DNA of 64,000 nucleotides, from the NCBI GenBank assembly GCA_021794575.1, contig JAJYQO010000039.1, positions 29,338 to 93,337 on the forward strand. The letters are read 5' to 3'. This document shows positions 9,445 to 17,807 of this stretch, in pieces. The notes below the pieces were generated by a model. It saw only the letters and a list, made by a program, of their open reading frames with translations, was not told the DNA's origin and searched no databases. The DNA is from Pseudomonadota bacterium. Lineage in GTDB: Bacteria > Pseudomonadota > Gammaproteobacteria > Xanthomonadales > Rhodanobacteraceae. The position numbers were made by a program, and so were the translations under genes. Every line of letters starts with the position of its first letter. Position 1 is the first letter of the stretch.

Positions 9445-9465
9445 CGGTCCGGCTTGGCGATCCGG

Positions 9466-9795
9466 CTATTTCCTGATCAGCAGATCCGATTCCTTCTTGC
9501 CCGCGGCCAGAGCGTCATGGAACCAGCGCGGACGCTTGCCGCGGCCGCTCCAGGTCTGCTCGCGATTGGCCGGATTGGCGTACTTGGGCGCCACCGGGGC
9601 ACCGGTCTTGCGCGCGCGTCGACCACGGCCCGCAAACACTTCGTCCACCGTGTAGCCTTCCTGCTTGATAATTTTTTCCAGACGTTCACGCAATGCGCCC
9701 AGATTTTCCTTGGCCAGTTCGGTCTGGCGCAGTCGGGCATGCTCGATCAGCTCGCTGAGTTGCTGGTTATTGAGATTTTTCAGGTCAATGGACAT
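9466..9795 (-). CDS. H-NS family nucleoid-associated protein
   Basis: The 109-residue protein has an N-terminal coiled-coil oligomerisation region (residues 1-50), a basic linker (GRGRRARK, 57-63) and a C-terminal DNA-binding domain. That domain contains TWSGRGKRPRW (81-91), the H-NS-family AT-hook-like core. H-NS proteins bind AT-rich DNA and silence horizontally acquired genes. The frame continues upstream to about 9963 into the repeat, but MSIDLKNLNNQQLSEL is the normal family start, and GGAG at 9801-9804 on the minus strand supports the ATG at 9795. The gene sits alone between two inverted 143-bp repeats, unlike every other gene in the window. It could be a moved-in copy rather than the main chromosomal H-NS. 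Confidence 0.9.
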   Translation of the reverse strand: MSIDLKNLNNQQLSELIEHARLRQTELAKENLGALRERLEKIIKQEGYTVDEVFAGRGRRARKTGAPVAPKYANPANREQTWSGRGKRPRWFHDALAAGKKESDLLIRK

Positions 9796-9906
9796 GCGAC
9801 ATCTCCAGAATGCAGTTGGAATGCGGATCGCCAGGTTCGGTCCGGGTACGGCGGCGTAATTCTGGCATGGCATCCGATGCTGCTCAATGCCCGGTGATTC
9901 ATGAAT

Positions 9907-10049
9907 GAGTGGTTTGCAAAAACCGCTCCGGCACCTGGATGTGCCGCCGCGACGAGCACACAAATGCTGGTCGCGACCAAGGCGGCGCGGCTTTGCCGCG
10001 TCCGTTTGCCTGCATGTGGCCGCTTTGAATCAGGCGGCAGGATGCCCGG
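9907..10049. repeat. 143-bp structured repeat, right copy (inverted relative to 9261-9403)
   Basis: This is the second copy of the repeat, in opposite orientation, so the two copies face each other across a 503-base core containing the H-NS gene. The outer end is flanked by TTTTGCAAACTG, which resembles the TTTTGCAAACC at the inner end of the element. The 349-base gap between the H-NS start and proS therefore consists of a short promoter-side segment (9796-9906), this repeat, and about 95 bases (10050-10144) with a short weak minus-strand frame but no recognisable gene. Confidence 0.85.
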
Positions 10050-10144
10050 TTTTGCAAACTGATCGAATGCTGCAATAGCCTTGGCGTGGCCGATCATTTC
10101 CTGCAATAACGCCCAGCGCTGCCCGCGCCACGGCACATGCGCAT

Positions 10145-11851
10145 TCAAATGCTGTCGGAACTGATTTTGTCCAGCAGTTCCATGACGTTCAGCATTTCGC
10201 TCCGGTCGGCATCGCGGCGACGGTATTCGAACTGTCCGGCAGCGCTGCTGCGTTCGCTAATGACCACGCGCTGCGGAATGCCGATCAGTTCGATATCGGC
10301 AAACATCGCGCCGGGACGCAGCCCGCGATCGTCCAGCACTACCTCGACGCCGCGTTGCTGCAATTGGGCGTACAGGGCCGACGCCGACGCGTCGACTTCG
10401 GCATTGCCTTTCGGATTGATCACGCAGATCGCCACTTGCCAGGGCGCCATTGCGGCGGGCCAGCGAATGCCTGCCGCGTCGTGGTTCTGCTCGATGGCGG
10501 CAGCCACGATGCGGCTGACACCGATACCGTAGCAACCCATGTGCGGCGTGACCGCCTTGCCCTGTGCATCCAGCACGCTGGCGTGCATGGCCGCAGCGTA
10601 CTTCTGACCCAGTTGGAACACGTGCCCGACTTCGATGCCGCGCGCGATCGCCAGCGCACCGCTGCCATCGGCGGCGGTTTCCCCGGCTTCGACGTTGCGG
10701 ATGTCGGCGACGCACTGCGGTTCCGGCAAATCACGGCCCCAGTTGACGCCGCGCAGGTGGAAGCCGGTTTCATTGGCCCCAATCACAAAATCGGACAGCG
10801 CCGCCACCGCGCGGTCGGCGATCACGGTGATGGCCTTGCGCGGCGCACGCGGCCCGATGAAACCCGGCGCGCCGCCGAGGTAATCGACGATTTCGTCCTC
10901 GCGCGCCAGGCGGTACTCGCCCAGGTCTGGCTGCTTGGCCAGCTTGATTTCGTTGAGCGTGTGATCGCCGCGCACCAGCGCCAGTGCGAAACCGTGTTCG
11001 CCCATCAGCGCGACGGATTTGACGGTCCGCGCGAGTTCCACTCCCAGCAGTTGCGCAACTTCGGCACAGGTCTTTTGCGTGGGCGTGGCTACTTTCTCCA
11101 ACGTCTCCCGCGCGGCCGCGCGCGCACATGGCGCGGGCGCCGCGGCCATTTCGATATTGGCTGCGTAATCCGAAGCGGTGGAAAAAGCGATGGCGTCTTC
11201 GCCGGAGTCGGCCAATACGTGGAATTCGTGGCTGGCGCTGCCGCCGATGGCGCCGGTGTCGGCCTGCACAGCGCGGAATCTCAAGCCCAGGCGCGTGAAA
11301 ATGCGCGTGTAGGCGTCGTACATGTTCTGGTATTCGCGCGCTAGGCATTGCGGATCGAGATGGAACGAATAGGCGTCCTTCATCAGGAACTCCCGCGCAC
11401 GCATCACCCCGAAGCGCGGCCGGATCTCGTCACGGAACTTGGTCTGGATCTGGAAGAAATTGACCGGCAGCTGGCGGTAGCTTTTCAGCTCGTTGCGGGC
11501 GAAATCGGTGATCACTTCCTCGTGGGTGGGGCCGTAGCAGTATTCCTGGTCCTTGCGGTCTTTCAGCTTCAGCAGTTGGCCGCCGAATTTCTGCCAGCGC
11601 CCGGTTTCGTCCCACAGTTCACGCGGCTGGATCGAGGGCATCAACAGCTCGATGGCGCCGGCGCGCTGCATCTCCTCGCGCACGATGGTCTCGACCTTGC
11701 GCAACACGCGCAGACCCAACGGCGTCCAGGTGTAGATGCCGGCGGCCAGCTTGCGCAGCATGCCGGCACGCAGCATCAACTGGTGGCTAATGATTTCGGC
11801 ATCGGCCGGCACTTCCTTGACGGTGTTGAGATGGAACTGGCTGAGGCGCAT
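10145..11851 (-). CDS. proS: Prolyl-tRNA synthetase, bacterial type with editing domain
   Basis: The 568-residue class II synthetase charges tRNA-Pro. The start [15 protein letters not shown], the active-site segment [15 protein letters not shown] and the motif-2 region [18 protein letters not shown] are all present. Between motifs 2 and 3 lies the INS (YbaK-like) editing domain, about residues 225-400, which removes mis-charged alanine. [20 protein letters not shown] marks motif 3. An anticodon-binding domain completes the protein. The frame is open far upstream, but the ATG at 11851 gives the standard length and N-terminus. It lies 44 bases downstream of hutF on the same strand. Confidence 0.97.
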   Translation of the reverse strand: MRLSQFHLNTVKEVPADAEIISHQLMLRAGMLRKLAAGIYTWTPLGLRVLRKVETIVREEMQRAGAIELLMPSIQPRELWDETGRWQKFGGQLLKLKDRKDQEYCYGPTHEEVITDFARNELKSYRQLPVNFFQIQTKFRDEIRPRFGVMRAREFLMKDAYSFHLDPQCLAREYQNMYDAYTRIFTRLGLRFRAVQADTGAIGGSASHEFHVLADSGEDAIAFSTASDYAANIEMAAAPAPCARAAARETLEKVATPTQKTCAEVAQLLGVELARTVKSVALMGEHGFALALVRGDHTLNEIKLAKQPDLGEYRLAREDEIVDYLGGAPGFIGPRAPRKAITVIADRAVAALSDFVIGANETGFHLRGVNWGRDLPEPQCVADIRNVEAGETAADGSGALAIARGIEVGHVFQLGQKYAAAMHASVLDAQGKAVTPHMGCYGIGVSRIVAAAIEQNHDAAGIRWPAAMAPWQVAICVINPKGNAEVDASASALYAQLQQRGVEVVLDDRGLRPGAMFADIELIGIPQRVVISERSSAAGQFEYRRRDADRSEMLNVMELLDKISSDSI

Positions 11852-11895
11852 CGGTCGGTCCGCTGGAAAGCCGCCAGTGTAGCGGGCGCAATCGC

Positions 11896-13218
11896 TCAAT
11901 CGCGCAGTGTGGCCAATGCCTGGCGGTAGCGGCGCGCGACGGCCTCGCGCTGCAGGTGCCGGCCGTCGCGCACCAGCATGCGGCTGCGCACGCAGGCCGC
12001 GCGCAGCAGCGGTGCATTGCCGGCGAAAATCCAGCTGTCTAGCACCTCCCCGGAGCGGCGGCCAGCCAGCAGTGCGTGCGTGGCATCCAGTTCGATCACC
12101 GCATCCGCATCCACGCGGACCTCCGTATCGATGTCCAGGCCCGCGGCCTGACGACCGCCTGCCAGCGCCAGCCCGAACAGACGCTCGCCGCTGTGCGGCT
12201 GCTGTGCGCTGGATGCGAGATTGCGTGCGCGGTGCAACAGCCGCTGGCCATACTCCAGCCAGCGCAGTTCCTCGACCGGGCTGATCGAGACATTGCTGTC
12301 CGAGCCGATGGCGATGCGTCCGCCTTCGGCCAGGAACGCGGGCAACGCGAACAGGCCATCGCCCAGATTGGCCTCGGTGCTGGGGCACAACGCCACCACC
12401 GCGCTGCTGCGCGCCAAGCGGCGGGTTTCGTCAGCGTCCATGTGGGTGGCGTGGACCAGACACCAGCGCGCGTCGACCGGCGCGTGATCCAGCAGCCAGG
12501 CCACTGGCCGTTGGCCGGTGGCGGCCAAGCACGCGTCCACCTCGCCGGTCTGCTCGGCAACGTGGATGTGGATGGGTCCGCGCGCGGCCAGCCCCGAGTC
12601 GAGCACCGCGCGCAGGGCCGACGCCGGTACCGCACGCAGTGAATGCAAGGCGATGCCCACGATCAGACCGGTCGTTTCGCGCGCGCGCAAAGCCTCGATC
12701 AGCGCCAGAAACGACTCCACCGTGTGCGCAAAGCGGCGCTGGTGAGCCGCCAACGGCCGGCCATCGAAGCCGCCGCTGATGTACAGAGTGGGCAGCAGGG
12801 TCAGGCCGATGCCGGTTTCGCGCGCTGCGTCGATCAGCGCATCGGCCATGGCGCTGGCCGGCGCGTAGGGCCTGCCGCCCGGATCGTGATGCAGATAATG
12901 GAACTCGCAGACGTGGGTGTAACCAGCCTCCAGCATCTCCACGTACGACTGCGCCGCCACTGCATGTAGTCGCTCCGGATCGAAACGCGTCGCGAGGGCA
13001 TACATGGTCTCGCGCCAACTCCAGAAGCTGTCCTCGGCGCCGGCACGCCGCTCGGCCAGGCCGGCCATGGCGCGCTGGAAGGCGTGCGCATGCGCGTTGA
13101 CCAGACCCGGCAGCGCCCAGCCATGCCAGGTGGTGTCGCCTTCGGAACCGGCGCAGGGACACTGCCGGGCACGCCATTGCGCACCATCCCAGACGTTGAG
13201 CATGTTCAATGTATGCAC
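11896..13218 (-). CDS. hutF: Formimidoylglutamate deiminase
   Basis: The 440-residue amidohydrolase converts N-formimino-L-glutamate to N-formyl-glutamate in the five-step histidine degradation route. The metal site is visible as [13 protein letters not shown] (HxH, residues 43-45), [14 protein letters not shown] and [10 protein letters not shown], and the HutF-specific segment [12 protein letters not shown] is present. The start is taken as GTG at 13218 because GGAG lies 5 bases upstream of it. The internal ATG at 13203 would remove only five residues. Its partner hutI is encoded nearby but on the other strand, beyond a CLC channel gene. hutH, hutU and hutG are not in the window. Confidence 0.92.
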   Translation of the reverse strand: MHTLNMLNVWDGAQWRARQCPCAGSEGDTTWHGWALPGLVNAHAHAFQRAMAGLAERRAGAEDSFWSWRETMYALATRFDPERLHAVAAQSYVEMLEAGYTHVCEFHYLHHDPGGRPYAPASAMADALIDAARETGIGLTLLPTLYISGGFDGRPLAAHQRRFAHTVESFLALIEALRARETTGLIVGIALHSLRAVPASALRAVLDSGLAARGPIHIHVAEQTGEVDACLAATGQRPVAWLLDHAPVDARWCLVHATHMDADETRRLARSSAVVALCPSTEANLGDGLFALPAFLAEGGRIAIGSDSNVSISPVEELRWLEYGQRLLHRARNLASSAQQPHSGERLFGLALAGGRQAAGLDIDTEVRVDADAVIELDATHALLAGRRSGEVLDSWIFAGNAPLLRAACVRSRMLVRDGRHLQREAVARRYRQALATLRD

Positions 13219-13290
13219 GCGCGCTCCCGTGCCGAAACCCCGGACAGTGCTGCGGAAACGGCCGCGCGCAGGGTACGCGATAATCGCCGG

Positions 13291-14670
13291 ATGCACGACA
13301 CCGCGCCCGCCGCGCCCACGCATGCACACCGCCACGGCGCGCCGCAGCACGATGCCGCGCCGTGGCGCCGGCGCCTGGTGCTGTGGAGCGGCGGCGTATT
13401 GGTGGGACTGGTGGCGGTGGCCTTCATCAAACTCACCAATCTGGCCTACGCCGGCTTCGCGCAGTTCATCCACGGCCACGCCTGGCTGGCACTGCTGATT
13501 ACGCCGATCGGCTTCGCGCTGATCGCCTGGTACATCCAGCGCTACATGCCCGACGCGCGCGGCAGCGGCATCCCCGAGGTGATCGCCGCGCAGGACGCGA
13601 ATAGCCGCGACCTCAGCGAGCGGCTGGTGGGCTGGCGCATCACGCTGGCCAAGTTTCTGATGACGCCACTGGCGCTGCTGACCGGCGCATCGATCGGCAA
13701 CGAGGGTCCGACGGTGCAGATCGGTGCCGGGGTGATGCATACGCTGGGCAAGCGCTTCGGCTTCGAGGAGCCGCAGGCCGCGGCGCGCTTCATCCTCGCC
13801 GGCGGCGGCGCCGGGCTGGCGGCGGCCTTCAATGCGCCGCTGGCAGGGGTAGTGTTCGCCATCGAGGAATTGGCCGGTACCTTCGAGCACCGGCTCAGCG
13901 GTATCCTGATCGCGGCGGTGCTGTTCGCTGGCGTGGTTTCGCTTAGCATCCTCGGCAATTACAGCTATTTCGGCAACGTCGCGGCCAGCCTGCCGCTGGG
14001 CGAAGGCTGGCTGGCGGTGCTGATGATCGGCGGCATCGGCGGCTTGGCCGGCGGACTGTTCGCACGGCTGATCCTGTTGGACATAGGTCCGCTACCACGA
14101 CTGGCGACGCTGCGCGGGCGGTATCCGGTGCCGGTCGCGGCACTAGGCGGTCTGCTGCTGGCGGGGCTGGGGCTGGCCAGCCACGGCAGCATCTATGGCA
14201 CCGGCTACGAACAGGCGCGTGCCTTGCTGGAGGGGGCGGTCCGCAATCCCGGCCAGAGCTTCGGCGCGCTGAAGCTGATCGCCAACGTGATCAACGTGTG
14301 GTCGGGCGTGCCCGGTGGCACCCTCTCGCCGGCCCTTGCGGTGGGCACCGGCCTGGGTGCCAACGTTGCGCATTTCTTCCCGCAGGTGACACCGGCGGCG
14401 ATCATGCTGCTGGGTATGGCCGCCTATCTCTCGGGCGTGGCGCAAACGCCGCTGACGGCGGCGGTGATCTGTCTGGAGATCACGCCCAGCCAGAATCTGG
14501 CGCTGCCGATCCTGGCGGCGGCGCTGCTGGGCCGCGCCAGTTCGGCGCTGATCTGCCGCACGCCGATGTACAACGTGTTCGCCGCGCGCCTGACCGAAGC
14601 CTATGCCCGGCAGCGCGCTGCCGGGCAGCCCCGGCACGACGAATGTCCCGCGCAGCAGGGTCCGCCATGA
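13291..14670 (+). CDS. CLC family chloride channel/antiporter (ClcB-like)
   Basis: The 459-residue membrane protein has the CLC signatures in order: GSGIPE (91-96), GNEGPTVQ with the gating glutamate Glu138, the FNAPLAGVVFAIEEL helix, and GVPGGTLSPALAVG. CLC proteins carry chloride or other anions, either as channels or in exchange for protons. The retained gating glutamate allows exchange. The usual GxFxP motif reads GTLSP here, with leucine for the pore phenylalanine. The N-terminus is histidine-rich. It diverges from hutF (72 bases between starts), and its stop overlaps the hutI start (ATGA), so it may be co-expressed with histidine degradation. Confidence 0.92.
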   Translation: MHDTAPAAPTHAHRHGAPQHDAAPWRRRLVLWSGGVLVGLVAVAFIKLTNLAYAGFAQFIHGHAWLALLITPIGFALIAWYIQRYMPDARGSGIPEVIAAQDANSRDLSERLVGWRITLAKFLMTPLALLTGASIGNEGPTVQIGAGVMHTLGKRFGFEEPQAAARFILAGGGAGLAAAFNAPLAGVVFAIEELAGTFEHRLSGILIAAVLFAGVVSLSILGNYSYFGNVAASLPLGEGWLAVLMIGGIGGLAGGLFARLILLDIGPLPRLATLRGRYPVPVAALGGLLLAGLGLASHGSIYGTGYEQARALLEGAVRNPGQSFGALKLIANVINVWSGVPGGTLSPALAVGTGLGANVAHFFPQVTPAAIMLLGMAAYLSGVAQTPLTAAVICLEITPSQNLALPILAAALLGRASSALICRTPMYNVFAARLTEAYARQRAAGQPRHDECPAQQGPP

Positions 14671-15905
14671 ACGACATCGCCACCGCGGCGCCAGACAGCG
14701 GCCTGCTGCTGCACGCACGCCTGGCCACACTGGCCGATGCCGAGAGCCATGGCCTGATCGAGGACGGCGCACTGGCCTGGCGCAACGGGCGCATCCTGTG
14801 GCTGGGGCCGAGCGCGCAGTTGCCTGCTGCGTTCGACGATCTGCGCGGGCAGGCACTCGACGCCTGCGGCGCGCTGGTCACTCCGGGCTTGATCGACGCG
14901 CACACGCATCTGGTTTTCGCCGGCGACCGCGCCAGCGAGTTCGAGCAGCGCCTGGAAGGCGTCGGCTACGAGGCCATCGCGCGCGCCGGCGGCGGCATCA
15001 TGGCCACGGTGCGCGCCACCCGCGCCGCCAGCGAAGAGGCCTTGCTTGCTGCCGCCCTGCCGCGCGCCCGCGCACTGCTGCGTGAAGGCGTCACCACTGT
15101 CGAGATCAAATCCGGCTACGCGCTGACGCTCGACGGCGAGGCACGCATGCTGCGCGTGGCGCGGCGCCTGGGTGCGCAACTCGGCATCGAAGTGCGCTGT
15201 ACGCTGCTGGCGCTACACGCCGTGCCGCCCGAATTCGCCCAGCAACGCGCCGCCTACGTCGATGCGGTGTGCGCGGACTGGCTGCCGCGGCTGCATGCGC
15301 AAGGCCTGCTCGATGCCGTGGATGCCTTCTGCGAGGGCATCGGCTTCAGCGCCGCGGAAACCCGCCGATTGTTCGCTGCCGCACGCGCGCTGGGGCTGCC
15401 GGTCAGGCTGCATGCCGATCAACTGTCCAACCTGCACGGCGCCGCGCTGGCGGCCGAATTCGGCGCGCTTTCGGCCGATCATCTGGAGTGCACCGACGAC
15501 GCCGGCGTAGCCGCACTGGCGACCGCCGGCACAGTGGCCGTACTGCTGCCCGGCAGTTACTACGCCTTGCGCGAAAAGCGCCGGCCACCGGTGGCGGCCC
15601 TGCGCGCGGCCGGCGTGCCCATGGCCGTGGCCAGCGACCTCAACCCGGGCACCTCACCGCTACGCTCGCTGCGCATCGCCATGAACATGGCCTGCACCTT
15701 ATTCGGACTGACGCCACTGGAAGCGCTGCATGGCGTCACCGCATACGCCGCGCGTGCGCTGGGGTTGGATGATCGCGGACGCTTGCAGCCAGGGCTGCGC
15801 GCCGATCTGGTGCTATGGGATGCGCAGACGCCAGCCGAACTCAGCTACTGGCTGGGTGGCGATCTGGCTGCTGCCGTGTTCGCAGGCGGCGCGCGCCGCA
15901 AGTGA
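14667..15905 (+). CDS. hutI: Imidazolonepropionase
   Basis: The 412-residue amidohydrolase opens the imidazolone ring of 4-imidazolone-5-propanoate to give N-formimino-glutamate, the step before HutF. Metal-binding His79 and His81 in LIDAHTHLVFAG, the downstream EIKSGYALTLDGEARMLR segment, LHADQLS and ASDLNPGTSP are all diagnostic of HutI. The start ATG overlaps the stop of the CLC gene by four bases, implying coupling. It converges on the bTHX gene across 54 bases with no clear terminator. Confidence 0.96.
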   Translation: MNDIATAAPDSGLLLHARLATLADAESHGLIEDGALAWRNGRILWLGPSAQLPAAFDDLRGQALDACGALVTPGLIDAHTHLVFAGDRASEFEQRLEGVGYEAIARAGGGIMATVRATRAASEEALLAAALPRARALLREGVTTVEIKSGYALTLDGEARMLRVARRLGAQLGIEVRCTLLALHAVPPEFAQQRAAYVDAVCADWLPRLHAQGLLDAVDAFCEGIGFSAAETRRLFAAARALGLPVRLHADQLSNLHGAALAAEFGALSADHLECTDDAGVAALATAGTVAVLLPGSYYALREKRRPPVAALRAAGVPMAVASDLNPGTSPLRSLRIAMNMACTLFGLTPLEALHGVTAYAARALGLDDRGRLQPGLRADLVLWDAQTPAELSYWLGGDLAAAVFAGGARRK

Positions 15906-15959
15906 GGCCGGCGCGCACGGGTGCAGGCGGTGGGCGCGTCAGCCGCCGCCACGGAGGAC

Positions 15960-16148
15960 TCAGGCTTTCTTGGACGCGGCTTTCCTGACGGCCGGTGCTA
16001 CGGCTTTCTTCACTGCCGGCGCCGCCTTCTTGGCGGCCACAGCGACGGTCTTGCTGCCGGCCACTGTCTTGGCCGCGTGCGGACGCGTGTTGCCGTAGTT
16101 GCCGCGATAGGTCTTGCCGCGGCGGGTCTTGGGGTCGCCCTTGCCCAT
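15960..16148 (-). CDS. Small ribosomal subunit protein bTHX with Ala/Lys-rich tail
   Basis: The 62-residue basic protein begins MGKGDPKTRRGKTYRGNYG, the conserved Thx domain that sits in the head of the 30S subunit in Thermus and related proteins. The rest is a lysine- and alanine-rich tail. GAGGA lies 5 bases before the ATG at 16148. The upstream frame extension lacks family similarity. It is a single gene between hutI and the CDF exporter. Confidence 0.88.
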   Translation of the reverse strand: MGKGDPKTRRGKTYRGNYGNTRPHAAKTVAGSKTVAVAAKKAAPAVKKAVAPAVRKAASKKA

Positions 16149-16219
16149 GGATGTCCTCGCGTAAATGCTGTGCCGGTGAGACGCGCAGCATAGCAGTGCG
16201 CGCTGCGCCGACCAAACGT

Positions 16220-17176
16220 TCACGTGCGCGCGTGACAATCGGCGCTGGCGCAATCATCGCGCTCGATCTGCACGGTGGCGTGGCGGATGTCGAAGCGCTC
16301 GGCCAGGGCGCCATGCACGAGCCGCAGTACGCGCTCGGCGTCGGCCACGCCGCGCACGCGCACATGCAGCGTGGCCATGCGCTGACCCGCGGCAAGCTGC
16401 CAGAGGTGCAGGTGGTGCACCTCTTCGATCGCCGGATCGAGCCCGCGCAGCGCGGCAGCCAACACGGCGCTGTCCAGCCCTTCGGGCACGCCCTCCAGCA
16501 AGATGTGCGCTGCGCGCCGCACCAGCCGCAAGGCGCTGCGCAGCAACAGCAGCGAGATCAGCAGCGACAGCAGCGGATCGACCCACAGCCAGTCCAGCCA
16601 GCGCACTGCCATGGCGGCCAGCACAGTTGCCACAGAGCCCAGCAGATCGCCCAGCACGTGCAGGCTGGCGGCGGCCATGTTGAGGTCGTCGGCCTCGTGC
16701 TCGTGCAGCAGGCGCAGCACCAGCGTGTTGGCCAGCAGGCCCACCAGCGCCACGCCCAGCATCATGCCGGAGGCGATCGGGTGCGGCGTCAGCAGACGCT
16801 GCACCGCCTCCCAGGCGATGAACCCCACCAGCACGAACTGCGTCAGCGCATTGAAAAACCCCGCCAGCACCTCGATCCGGGTCAGCCCGAAGCTATAGCG
16901 CGCGCTGGCCGGACGCAGTGCGATGCGCGCGCTGGCCAGGGCCAGCCCCAGTGCCAGCGCATCCACCAACATGTGCCCGGCATCGGCCAGCAACGCCAGC
17001 GATCCCGACCACCAGCCGCCCGCGGCCTCGACCACCAGCACTAGCAGCGTCAAAGCGAGACTGATGCCGAAGCGGCGCGCGCGGCTGGCGCCACGCACGT
17101 GCGCGTGACCGTGCTCGCCGTGCGCACGCGCGTGCGCGGCAGGATGCGTGTGCCGATGCGGGGATGGATCGTGCAT
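16220..17176 (-). CDS. Cation diffusion facilitator, zinc/cadmium/cobalt exporter
   Basis: The 318-residue protein has a histidine-rich N-terminus (HRHTHPAAHARAHGEHGHAH), six predicted membrane helices and a cytosolic C-terminal domain with a conserved metal-binding cluster (EEVHHLHLWQL). Transport-site residues are seen in LADAGHMLVDALAL (HxxxD, helix 2) and LHVLGDLLGS (HxxxD, helix 5). This is the CzcD/ZitB type, which moves zinc or similar divalent metals out of the cytoplasm in exchange for protons. It lies 75 bases downstream of a Zur-like gene on the same strand, suggesting joint control of zinc, though no operator could be identified by eye. Confidence 0.93.
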   Translation of the reverse strand: MHDPSPHRHTHPAAHARAHGEHGHAHVRGASRARRFGISLALTLLVLVVEAAGGWWSGSLALLADAGHMLVDALALGLALASARIALRPASARYSFGLTRIEVLAGFFNALTQFVLVGFIAWEAVQRLLTPHPIASGMMLGVALVGLLANTLVLRLLHEHEADDLNMAAASLHVLGDLLGSVATVLAAMAVRWLDWLWVDPLLSLLISLLLLRSALRLVRRAAHILLEGVPEGLDSAVLAAALRGLDPAIEEVHHLHLWQLAAGQRMATLHVRVRGVADAERVLRLVHGALAERFDIRHATVQIERDDCASADCHART

Positions 17177-17251
17177 GCACCGATGCTAGGTGCGCGTCGC
17201 CGCGTTACACAATCACCGCGACCCGGTGCGGGCTGAACGCGCCGTTGCCCG

Positions 17252-17755
17252 TTACTGCGCGGCAACGCGCGCGACGGCGCTGTCGCGATCGCGACAGCGC
17301 GCGCACAAGCCATGCACTTCCAGCGTCTGCGCACGCGGCGCGAAGCCGCGCCGCTGCGCCTCGCGCGCGATCAGCGCGGCCACGTGTCCGTCGTCGCACA
17401 GCTCCTCGGCTTGATTGCACTCGTCGCAAATCAGGAATGGCACCTGGTGCGCCTGTTCCGGGTGGTGACAGGTGACGAAGGCGTTGATCGAGTCGAGACG
17501 ATGGATGAAACCGTGTGCGAGCAGAAATTCCAGCGCGCGGTACACGGTGGGCGGGGCCGCTGTGGCGTGGCGCTGGCGCAGACTTTCGAGCAGGTCATAG
17601 GCCTTGGCCGGTCCGCCGTGCGCGGCCAGCAGCTGCAATATCTCGCGCCGCGATTCGGTGAGGCGCAGGTCACGCTCGCGGCACGCCTGCTCGACCGCGG
17701 CGAGGTATCCGCGCGCGTCGTGACGATGGCTGTGCGGGTGACTTTGTGCACTCAT
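17252..17755 (-). CDS. zur: Fur family transcriptional regulator, Zur-like
   Basis: The 167-residue regulator has a winged-helix N-terminal domain (RLTESRREILQLLAAHGGPAKAYDLL, then PPTVYRALEFLLAHGFIHRL) and a C-terminal dimerisation and metal domain. Its two CxxC pairs, CDEC (about residue 117) and CARC (about 155), form the structural zinc site. HHPEQAHQ and the AYDLL helix resemble Zur more than Fur. Zur represses zinc-uptake genes when zinc is plentiful. The early sequence SHPHSHRH is histidine-rich. Genomic context with a CDF zinc exporter supports the Zur reading; binding specificity is inference. Confidence 0.87.
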   Translation of the reverse strand: MSAQSHPHSHRHDARGYLAAVEQACRERDLRLTESRREILQLLAAHGGPAKAYDLLESLRQRHATAAPPTVYRALEFLLAHGFIHRLDSINAFVTCHHPEQAHQVPFLICDECNQAEELCDDGHVAALIAREAQRRGFAPRAQTLEVHGLCARCRDRDSAVARVAAQ

Positions 17756-17807
17756 GGACAAAGCATACAACCGCCTCCTCGCGCGCCCGCGACGACACGG
17801 CCGCGCG

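Noticed and set aside
9796..9963. N-terminal extension of the H-NS gene
   Set aside because: It runs into the repeat and adds residues absent from the family; ATG 9795 fits.
11852..12388. Upstream extension of the proS frame
   Set aside because: It is the shadow of hutF in another frame; proS has a normal N-terminus at 11851.
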